DNA from: DASRLE01 sp964558455
GTDB lineage: Bacteria > Verrucomicrobiota > Verrucomicrobiia > Limisphaerales > Palsa-1400
Assembly (NCBI GenBank): GCA_964558455.1
Contig: CAZLEE010000058.1
Span: 1-21,982 of the forward strand
DNA: 21,982 bases
Direction of reading: 5' to 3'
Made by a program: the position numbers and the translations under genes. The notes under the pieces were generated by a model, which was not told the origin of the DNA, did not search any database, and worked only from the letters and a program-made list of their open reading frames with translations. Of the stretch, positions 17,901 to 21,982 are shown one piece after another (position 1 is the stretch's first letter; each line of letters opens with the position of its first letter).

Positions 17901-17914
17901 CGCCCCTGCCCTGA
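11924..17914 (+). CDS. Giant secreted multidomain protein with two RCC1 propellers
   Basis: A 1996-residue exported protein. Residues 1-36 hold a basic N-terminus and a hydrophobic signal core ending near AGA-ATN. Next comes a right-handed beta-helix with Asn-rich GG-G-I-N turns (about 37-330) and a linker. Two InlB-B/Listeria-Bacteroides-type repeats follow (about 460-612, with GYEFSQWN and GYLFSCWN), then an Ig-like domain (613-700). The first RCC1 propeller (702-1040) has exactly seven G.N.YGQLG units. Then come a second Ig-like domain (1043-1126), three MBG-type repeats with TYGQTL or TYDGTAK starts (1126-1356), a second RCC1 propeller of exactly seven units (1358-1744), a putative-Ig (He_PIG-like) domain with GVLSGTPTNTGVFNV, and a Big_5/Ig-like domain. 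The C-terminal domain of about 75 residues ends RFFIAAPLP. This is a surface or extracellular protein, perhaps adhesive or glycan-binding; no catalytic site was seen. In unit six of the first propeller a conserved Trp is Arg (LRAMG). Confidence 0.9.
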   Translation: MKSSDLKKLNGHSPLMKLLGVVGVIVGLHSMIAGAATNSVGSYTSLINAIANSANGDTIVVTNNIMVSNQVSINNLGLTIQGNNYSISVPVSGLNASGIVNTSPSAFGVFNISTSGLTNTIQNLTIEGGAPAGQGGGILNSSGTLILQGVTITQSGGVNTTGGGVWNGGTLYMSNCNISRNGAEYGGGFLSTGTMFIQGCTISENRSMISGGGGGGGQNNGTLYANNSTFANNVSTELGGAINNRTSASAYFVDCTFVGNVAFGTGYMGGAIANNGGTVSLVNTLLAYNYYYNGSSFTLNDITNYTGAPASAPLAYYCIFQSTTNQLASGSVGTTLYTGNISGANNTLFCGGASTMVLSASGSQVGSGTVFQPFLVNVGLSQTATAVLKPGSFAFGYGARAAFSSAPSTPVAGYYNGSAWVTLSGTSSASYEVTTDQNTTNRGSLLTVGAAVSTATNVFMLQVNAGTNGTVSGGTIYGDIYPSGTTITLTAIPNAGYEFSQWNYVLGGSGVASTVNPFAITLTTNVTLVPVFALYTGFTVSYSGNGATGGTVPAAQVVSSGGSTNISGPGTMVNPGYLFSCWNTRSDGNGTNYATNAVYSGPGNLNLYAIWTPCPPPTITTSPTNQTVAVGAPVNISVSPTGATPLYYQWFKNGAMVIGATNSTLSFASAATTNSGVYYVTVTNAYGMCISQPASVTVGVPQLFAWGNNSYGQLGDGTATSRSLPESMASNVVTATLGADHSLFLKNDGTLWGTGFNGDGELGDTNTTSTDNAVFVSSNVVAAAGGVWHSLFVKNNGTLWAMGQNYDGQLGNGTTSTSPQTVPLCVASNVVAVAAGYEDSLYLKNDGTLWAMGDNAYGQLGDGTTITRSNAVFVSSNVVAVMAGYQHSLYLKNDGSLWAMGYNAYGQLGDGTMVNRSNAVSVASNVVAIAAGDQHSLYLKNDGSLRAMGYNSYGELGDGTTATRSNAVSVASNVVAVTAGYEDSLYLKNDGSLWAMGVNYYGELGNGTTVTPASPVSVPGMSLANIFSGNEAFHTLAIGLPLSPSITSQPTNQTVVAGGSVTFTVTATGFAPLSYQWQFNGTNISAATAASYTLTGAMATNAGNYSVVVSNSPGSVTSSVATLTVNRATPTVTTWPTASTITYGQTLASSILSGGIASVGGTFAFTTPTNAPGLGTAAQGVAFTPADAADYNTVSNTVSVTVSMATPSITTWPTATAITYGQTLASSTLSGGVASTGGTFAFVTPTTAPGAGTAPQWFSFTPTNTTDYNTISSLVNVTVNKAAATVTLHPTPLLATYDGTAKAVTATTTPSGLAVAITYNGQSAAPTNAGAYTVIATVTDPNYMGGATNQLRIAIAGPAVAWGLGSSGQMGNGGLTNNLVPGAIITNGVMAGKTIVAVAGGVSHSYALTSDGMVYAWGDDSMGQLGNNGTSASDVPVMVYTNGVLAGKKIVAIASGQSHALALSADGMLFTWGWNNNLQLGNGSTVAYTNVPVAVNMTGVLAGETVVALGTGNMHNLAATSDGKLFAWGYGQSGQLGNGGMTNCGVPVAVNMSGALSGKSVIAASGGWLHSVALTADGLVYAWGAGGSAQLGDGALTNSSVPVAVATNGVLAGQTIVAIGSGEFHCLAVSATGSVYSWGPSPDGELGNGTNIQSTVPVAVSSNGALAGKTVVAVCGSYNSSTALTADGEVFTWGANGYGQLGNTAYPINSYVPVAVSTNGALAGQTVLAISSSSQAFHVIALTVGLAAPALTSATNATGTYGQAFTFTVTGNSVASYSAAGLPGWAAFNMNTGVLSGTPTNTGVFNVAIVATNAFGSTGGNLAITILPATTAVSVGSSLNPATYGASVTFTATVSPGAAGGTVTFMDGTTNLGAGTLSGGTATFAANALGAGSHSITATYGGNTNYAASTSTPITQVVVGQRPVVVEIVNNGNSTVTATFQGSAGAAYVVFASTNLCMPGSWSAVSTNLAGSGGTWTYTGPIAGWQQRFFIAAPLP
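12554..12574 (+). repeat. GGC triplet run encoding poly-glycine
   Basis: Six GGC triplets and a GGA encode an uninterrupted glycine run within the beta-helix domain. Slippage here would change loop length without a frameshift. Confidence 0.8.
14441..14945 (+). repeat. 144-bp tandem repeats in the first RCC1 propeller
   Basis: Units starting TCCCTGTATTTGAAAAA lie at 14441, 14585, 14729 and 14873, spaced exactly 144 bases (48 codons). An earlier, more diverged unit starts at 14291 with a 150-base step. The units are alike at DNA level, including synonymous positions, in contrast to the second propeller of the same gene whose units are more diverged. Confidence 0.85.
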
Positions 17915-17926
17915 GGTCGCGGCCGG

Positions 17927-17956
17927 GGAGGGCCTGAATGGATTTTCAGGCCCTCC
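17927..17956 (+). terminator. Perfect 12-bp hairpin after the giant gene
   Basis: GGAGGGCCTGAA (17927-17938) and TTCAGGCCCTCC (17945-17956) are perfect inverted copies with a 6-nt loop, starting 13 bases after the TGA stop. There is no T-run on either side, so it is not a textbook intrinsic terminator. It may pause transcription, protect the mRNA 3' end, or separate the giant gene from yajQ. Confidence 0.65.
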
Positions 17957-18012
17957 GCGCGCCCGCCAATAACAGCGTTGCCAACCCGCACCCCCCCATG
18001 CAAAATGGGTTC

Positions 18013-18498
18013 ATGCCGTCATTTGATGTAGTTTCGGAAGTCAGTTCGATGGAGATCGAAAACGCGGTCAATCAGGCCAAAAAAGAATTGGCCAACCGAT
18101 TCGATTTCAAAGGCAGCAAGGCCGAGATCGTGTTGGAAAAAAATGAGATCAAGCTCACCGCTGAAGATCATTTCAAAGTCAAAGCCCTGCACGAAATGGT
18201 CATCGGCAGGCTGGCCAAACGCCAGATCAGCCTGAAAAGCGTGGAGTCAATGCCCCCCGATATTTCCCCGCTCGGCCACGCCCGCCAGGTCGTTAAAATC
18301 AAACAGGGCATCGAACAGGCCGTCGCCAAACAGGTCACCAGCTTCATTCGCGAAACCAAATTAAAGGTCACCACCCAGATTCAAGGCGAAGCCATTCGCG
18401 TCACAGGCAAAAGCAGGGATGACCTTCAGTCCGTGATCGCGGCGGTGCGAGGCCGTGATTTTCCAGTGTCGCTGGACTTCCAGAATTTCCGGGATTAA
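18013..18498 (+). CDS. yajQ: YajQ family nucleotide/cyclic-di-GMP-binding protein
   Basis: A 161-residue cytoplasmic protein matching the YajQ (DUF520) family along its full length (usual size about 160-165). It starts MPSFDVVSEVSSMEIENAVN and contains the conserved RFDFKGSKAEI, AEDHFKVKALHEMVIGRLAKR, QVVKIKQGI and closing GRDFPVSLDFQNFRD. Members bind nucleotides, and some bind cyclic-di-GMP and act with transcription factors to control virulence and biofilm genes. The frame is open to 17938 through the hairpin, but the ATG at 18013 gives the canonical N-terminus. There is no clear ribosome binding site. It follows the giant surface protein gene by 98 bases on the same strand. A copy of the 3' end of the next, convergent gene begins right after its stop. 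Confidence 0.93.
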   Translation: MPSFDVVSEVSSMEIENAVNQAKKELANRFDFKGSKAEIVLEKNEIKLTAEDHFKVKALHEMVIGRLAKRQISLKSVESMPPDISPLGHARQVVKIKQGIEQAVAKQVTSFIRETKLKVTTQIQGEAIRVTGKSRDDLQSVIAAVRGRDFPVSLDFQNFRD

Positions 18499-18500
18499 GG

Positions 18501-18582
18501 CGGCGCAAGCCTTTCAACAATTCCAGGCGTCCGGTCAGCCTGGGGAAGACATGGGGCATGTTTGCCACCGCGCGAGCGAGCG
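18501..18582 (-). pseudogene. Duplicated 3'-end fragment of the HAD gene
   Basis: This stretch repeats 18609-18690, the 3' end of the neighbouring HAD gene, with about six differences in some 80 bases and a constant offset of 108. Read on the minus strand it encodes HVFPRLTGRLELLKGLRRL, against HVFPRLTGRLKLLKGLRRV in the intact gene. It has no start of its own and lacks the stop codon at the matching place. It is a remnant of a partial tandem duplication, lying between yajQ and the HAD gene. Confidence 0.75.
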
Positions 18583-18601
18583 CACTTTTTATTTCCACCG
18601 C

Positions 18602-19198
18602 CTAAACGCGGCGCAAGCCTTTCAACAATTTCAGGCGTCCGGTCAGCCTGGGAAAGACATGGGTCACATTTGCCACCGCGCGAGCGCGCGCCTCGACGCG
18701 GGCACTGGCGTTGACCACAATCGCCTCGGCTGCGCCACGCCAGACGGGGATGTCCACCATTGAGTTGCCCGCGTAATCGAAACCTTTTGGCCCAAAAAGC
18801 CCGGTCAGCCGCCGCAACTTGGCGCCGCCTCTCAGGTTGGTTTTTCCGTCGCTGCCGACGGCGCTGGAAAAAAATCCGAAGCGCGCGGCCACCTGTTGAA
18901 CGACCCGTTCATCCGCCGCGCTGGCCAGAATCAGGACGCGTCCGTCCGCGTGTTGCCCCTCCAGAAACCGCAAAAAATCCCGGTGCGCCGGGAGCAGTTC
19001 CGTTTTCAAAACCGCTTCCGCCGCCAGCCGCCGCTTAAAATGCGTCCTGCCCCGGCAAAGCCAGACCAGCAACATCCCCGCCCGCCAGAAATGCGCGCGC
19101 AGGAACGCGGCTATCAAGTATTCCATCGTGTCCACTTCCAGCAACGTCCCGTCCATATCGACACACAAGGGACGCGCGGGGATTTTCAAGGTGTCCAT
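18602..19198 (-). CDS. HAD-superfamily hydrolase, HAD-UbiA type without the UbiA domain
   Basis: A 198-residue haloacid dehalogenase-fold protein. Motif I is CVDMDGTLLEVDT with nucleophile Asp14 and Asp16. Motif II is LILASAADE, the lysine region is SDGKTNLRGGAK, and motif IV is FDYAGNSMVDIPVW. This pattern is that of the N-terminal HAD domain in proteins that fuse a phosphatase to a UbiA-family prenyltransferase, normally near 480-500 residues. Here the chain stops at THVFPRLTGRLKLLKGLRRV, where the linker into the membrane domain would be. The start at ATG 19198 lies 2 bases after the stop of the upstream beta-helix gene; a GTG at 19216 is also possible. Its 3' end is duplicated at 18501-18582. 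It may be an active free phosphatase or the remains of a broken fusion. Confidence 0.85.
   Translation of the reverse strand: MDTLKIPARPLCVDMDGTLLEVDTMEYLIAAFLRAHFWRAGMLLVWLCRGRTHFKRRLAAEAVLKTELLPAHRDFLRFLEGQHADGRVLILASAADERVVQQVAARFGFFSSAVGSDGKTNLRGGAKLRRLTGLFGPKGFDYAGNSMVDIPVWRGAAEAIVVNASARVEARARAVANVTHVFPRLTGRLKLLKGLRRV
18609..18690 (-). repeat. Parent copy of the duplicated HAD 3' end
   Basis: The in-gene copy of the 108-bp-offset duplication; its other copy is 18501-18582. Differences are mainly single substitutions. Similarity stops beyond the GCGAGCG-rich stretch. Confidence 0.75.
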
Positions 19199-19200
19199 AG

Positions 19201-20979
19201 TCAAGGCAACGGCCACACCGCCGAAAGAGCCGGGGCGCTCGCGCCGGGAGCGGGCGGATTCAACATTTTCCCCCGTCCCGGACCACTCATCGTCACTTTG
19301 ATGGGGAAAGCGCTGTTGGTTCGAACATAGAAGTCCAGATAAACCCTGTTATCAGGCAACATATCCGACCCCATGCGAACCTGGGTAATTTGACCCGCCC
19401 ACGGGTAGCTGTAACTTCCCCGCCGGGTTTCAACCAGTTCGCCCAGCGTATTGGTGGTCGTTCCGTAAGCTTGCAGCCGGAACCAGAATTCCGTGTCCGT
19501 GGTCGCATTATCCCAAAAGCCCGAAGTGATTTTAACCGCCGCCGCATTAAAAGTTGCTCCGCAAAGCACCCGATACCACCCCGGTGAAGCGGGGGTGAAT
19601 GTAATGCTGTCCTCATCCCCCGGCTCCCAGGCCAAATCCTCCCCCTCCTTGAATTCGCTGCCGGAAAAGTTCACGTTGCCCGCCCAAGTGCTGAACCGCA
19701 CCGGCGGGTTGGAATTGGCTCCATTGGGTGAATAATCGTAGGGGATACTCACGTCATTGCCAATCCCGCCGCCCTGAAATATGTTCCCCGTGACGGTCGC
19801 GGTCATGTGCGATTGCAGATTGAGCGCCGTCGCATTGGTGGCATTAATCGAGGGATAGACAATATTGTCCTTCACCACCAGATTTTTCGTGGGCGTGTTG
19901 GAAGGAGTGTAGCCGTACCAAATGCCCGTTCCGCCCTCCGTTGTTCGGATGATATTGTTGCGAAACACCTGGTTGGTCACCCCGCCGGAGTCAAAGTTGA
20001 AACGAATCCCCATGGTGACGTTATCGAAAACATTATCCTCCACCACCCCATCGCGGGTGCTCCCGCTATCGTGATAAACAGCCGCAGCGGTGCGGCCGGT
20101 GAGATTCAACGCCTGATTGTGCCGGACGATGCCGCCCTGGCAGTAGGCATTAAAGTTCCAAACCGCCCCGACCGATGCGCCCGTCCGGACGTTGTAAACC
20201 AAATTGTCACGCACGACCGCGCCGGCCACATCACAGGAAGAATAATTGCCCTCCGTGAAAATGCTAATGGCGGTGACCCCGCCGGAACCGGGCAGGACCT
20301 GCGCCGGCTGCGTCACGACGCATTCTTCAATGACGCAGTTGGTGGCATAAAAGGTGAATGCATTTTGGGGGCAGATGACCAAAACAAAGTCTTCATGCTT
20401 GGTCGTGGTCCCCCAATTAACCGCCTTGACCCTTGAAATTTTCGCGTCGCTGCCAAACAACTCGACCGCGTTGAGATTGTCCGCATCGCGGTTGTTTTGC
20501 AGATTGCAGTCAATGGTCAGATCGGACACCTCCGCGCCGTCCGCGTTGGCCGTGAACGGTCCTCCCACCACCGATGTTTGCGTGTTGGTCGCGGCGGGGC
20601 CGGCCATTTGCAGTATCGTGTTGTCAATGCCCGCCCCGCGCAATTTCCAGCCGGTCAGCGCCTTGATCCCTATGCTCCAGCCCCAGGTGGGTTCCCGGGT
20701 CGGCTTTATTTCAAACGTTCCCGCCATGAGGTGAATCGTCATGTGTTCGTTGGTCAAATCGTTCTGCAACACCCAGTTCAAACTTCCGCCGTCCGGGCAG
20801 CGAAAAGGATAGGTGGGAGTCCCGATGGTGTCGGCCGGGTAACTGTTTGTCTCCATGCTCGCAACGGGGCCGTTGGGCGAAATCCAGACTTCGCTCTCGA
20901 TTGCCCGGAGCGCACCGGCACTGGCCATGATTGATAACCCGACCCATAAACTATGAAACCGTGTCGCGTATGCTGTCAT
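19201..20979 (-). CDS. Secreted right-handed beta-helix protein
   Basis: A 592-residue exported protein. A signal peptide is seen at the N-terminus (MTAYATRFHSLWVGLSIMAS to about ALRA). Residues of roughly 40-430 form a parallel beta-helix of the pectate-lyase/NosD type: repeated short strands with N-rich turns such as VSDLTIDCNLQNNR, GIVRHNQALNLTG, GVVEDNVFDNV, QVFRNNIIRT and LVVKDNIVYP. The C-terminal 150 residues look like a beta-sandwich with many aromatics (WYRVLCGATFN, FWFRLQAYGTTTN), as in carbohydrate-binding modules. No catalytic residues can be assigned, so it may bind or cleave a polysaccharide. AAAGGA sits 7 bases before the ATG. The HAD gene follows after 2 bases, suggesting one transcript. 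Confidence 0.85.
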   Translation of the reverse strand: MTAYATRFHSLWVGLSIMASAGALRAIESEVWISPNGPVASMETNSYPADTIGTPTYPFRCPDGGSLNWVLQNDLTNEHMTIHLMAGTFEIKPTREPTWGWSIGIKALTGWKLRGAGIDNTILQMAGPAATNTQTSVVGGPFTANADGAEVSDLTIDCNLQNNRDADNLNAVELFGSDAKISRVKAVNWGTTTKHEDFVLVICPQNAFTFYATNCVIEECVVTQPAQVLPGSGGVTAISIFTEGNYSSCDVAGAVVRDNLVYNVRTGASVGAVWNFNAYCQGGIVRHNQALNLTGRTAAAVYHDSGSTRDGVVEDNVFDNVTMGIRFNFDSGGVTNQVFRNNIIRTTEGGTGIWYGYTPSNTPTKNLVVKDNIVYPSINATNATALNLQSHMTATVTGNIFQGGGIGNDVSIPYDYSPNGANSNPPVRFSTWAGNVNFSGSEFKEGEDLAWEPGDEDSITFTPASPGWYRVLCGATFNAAAVKITSGFWDNATTDTEFWFRLQAYGTTTNTLGELVETRRGSYSYPWAGQITQVRMGSDMLPDNRVYLDFYVRTNSAFPIKVTMSGPGRGKMLNPPAPGASAPALSAVWPLP

Positions 20980-21102
20980 TGCTGTGTCCTTTCGTTGGGC
21001 GGCAGATTAGGCGAGCCTGGGTGAAATTGACAGAAAAAGCGGCGATGCCATTCAGGACCAGGTTTGCGAATGTAAGCGGTGTCTCGCTGGCCGTGGATTG
21101 TT

Positions 21103-21130
21103 ATTTTATGTGCAAGAAATGTGGTGGAAA
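21103..21130 (-). promoter_or_regulatory. Candidate sigma-70-type promoter of the beta-helix gene
   Basis: On the minus strand TTTCCA (complement of 21125-21130) and TAAAAT (complement of 21103-21108) are 16 bases apart, matching 4/6 and 5/6 of the consensus. It would give a leader of about 115 bases. Its -35 box lies in the loop of the inverted repeat. A weak call, made by eye. Confidence 0.3.
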
Positions 21131-21149
21131 CTTCTGAAATATTTCTTGC
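21112..21149. promoter_or_regulatory. 9-bp inverted repeat, possible operator
   Basis: GCAAGAAAT (21112-21120) and ATTTCTTGC (21141-21149) are perfect inverted copies with a 20-base spacer, about 29 bases centre to centre. The position between divergent genes and the overlap with the candidate promoter suit a dimeric regulator site. Confidence 0.4.
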
Positions 21150-21299
21150 TTTTGGCGGACACACGGTTCAAGCATGGAAACAGTTCTCTTTACAGTTGAA
21201 GTTTGCGTAGCGTTGGCCGCTACTCAAGCCATAAGAGAAAACCGACCAAGTTTTTAGCGCATAGCAAGTGGACAAAGGCCAGTAGGATTAAACCAGCAC

Positions 21300-21959
21300 A
21301 TGAACCTATTTCAGGCGGTAACCAGTTCCTCTAAAACCATCTCCGGCGTGTACCGAGTCGGTCGCGAGACATTGTGCGCCATTGCGTCGATTAAACTGAT
21401 AGCGTGGCAATTTCCATACAGGGCGTTTTTGCACGGAGCCGGTGTGGTCGCCCTAATTCTGATATTTTCCGGCTATCGAACGTCCGGTATTGAAGGTTTG
21501 ACGATTTCGATTCAAAACGGAACTAATGTGGTTTTGGGGTGGCCAAGCGCCACGAATGAAACATACCTCATCCAATCCCGCCCGTCCTTGGACCCGAGCA
21601 ATCCGTGGCAAGCTCTGACCGATTATTACCCCGCTTTTGCCAACACAAACTGGACGACTTACACCATTACCAACGCCATTCCTACACCTTCTGGCGGGGG
21701 AAGTGGTTCGGCAATTGAAACGGGTTCCCCGCCTTCGCCTGACACCGCGAACTCTGATGCGGCGATAACTGCAAACGATTTGGCATTAGAACTTGCGCCC
21801 GGTGATTCCACCGTGCCGCCGTCACCGTGGATTCCTGCGAGCCTGCCGAATGGAGCAATACTGAAAGCTTCTGGCGAATACGTTCCACTGCCGCCAGTTT
21901 CCAGCGCTTCACAGCAAGCCATGGGCAATTTCTGGTTCCTCGACGTTTTTAATGGGTAA
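21300..21959 (+). CDS. Hypothetical membrane-anchored or secreted protein
   Basis: A 219-residue protein. A hydrophobic segment (FLHGAGVVALILIFSGY, about residues 43-59) lies after a long basic N-terminus and would serve as a signal anchor. Next is a short beta domain, ISIQNGTNVVLGWPSATNET followed by YLIQSRPSLDPSNPWQAL, which resembles the module at the end of the giant protein (YVVFASTNL...SWSAVSTNL). The remainder is rich in Pro, Ser, Gly and Ala, like a linker, and it stops at FWFLDVFNG. In related proteins this module usually precedes longer repeat regions, so this could be the shortened head of a larger surface protein. The start ATG has no strong ribosome binding site, and start sites further in are possible. 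Confidence 0.55.
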   Translation: MNLFQAVTSSSKTISGVYRVGRETLCAIASIKLIAWQFPYRAFLHGAGVVALILIFSGYRTSGIEGLTISIQNGTNVVLGWPSATNETYLIQSRPSLDPSNPWQALTDYYPAFANTNWTTYTITNAIPTPSGGGSGSAIETGSPPSPDTANSDAAITANDLALELAPGDSTVPPSPWIPASLPNGAILKASGEYVPLPPVSSASQQAMGNFWFLDVFNG

Positions 21960-21982
21960 AAGGGGGAAAATCGGTTTTTCTG

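Larger units (their letters stand above)
20980..21299. other. Divergent control region with inverted repeat
   Basis: About 320 bases between two divergent genes for exported proteins. It contains the ribosome binding site of the beta-helix gene (AAAGGA, complement of 20987-20992), a candidate minus-strand promoter near 21103-21130 and a 9-bp inverted repeat at 21112-21149. No gene was found in it. Confidence 0.55.

Overview
The window looks like a chromosomal segment of a Verrucomicrobiota bacterium, probably of the Pedosphaera/Limisphaera type. This is inferred from gene content, not from a marker gene. The clues are a giant secreted protein built from beta-helix, InlB-like, Ig-like, MBG-like and RCC1 modules. 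Its C-terminus resembles domains common at the ends of verrucomicrobial surface proteins. Ribosome binding sites are weak or absent at many genes, base composition is moderately GC-rich, and intergenic regions carry many short palindromic repeats. No rRNA, tRNA, CRISPR array, transposase or phage gene was seen.

Layout: (1) 1-493 is a heptamer array plus a composite palindromic repeat, then AT-rich sequence. (2) 494-9612 is a surface polysaccharide region: a SAM methyltransferase, a small membrane-anchored hypothetical protein, an acyltransferase-3 O-acyltransferase, a minus-strand operon of three glycosyltransferases (GT4, GT2, GT4) joined by ATGA overlaps, a Wzx/MOP-type flippase on the plus strand, and a further GT4 enzyme on the minus strand. 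(3) 9613-9957 is a repeat-rich gap, followed by a second methyltransferase whose 3' end runs into a dispersed repeat, then a secreted YSC84-domain protein on the minus strand. (4) 11924-17914 encodes a 1996-residue surface protein with two complete seven-unit RCC1 propellers. (5) yajQ follows after a perfect 12-bp hairpin. A minus-strand pair follows: a secreted beta-helix protein, then 2 bases later a stand-alone HAD phosphatase of the type usually fused to UbiA prenyltransferases. The 3' end of the HAD gene is duplicated next to yajQ. (6) A divergent control region with a 9-bp inverted repeat precedes a short secreted-type protein at the right edge.

Working together: the glycosyltransferases, flippase, acyltransferase and probably the methyltransferases would assemble, decorate and export a cell-surface glycan. 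No polymerase (Wzy), priming transferase or chain-length regulator is visible, so the locus continues elsewhere or the product is not a standard Wzx/Wzy polymer. The right half is mainly exported beta-structured proteins. The signals most worth following are a 31-bp repeat whose two copies show compensatory changes in a predicted stem, the double-propeller protein with 144-bp units kept similar at DNA level, and the HAD gene that stops at the linker to a missing UbiA domain beside a copy of its own tail.
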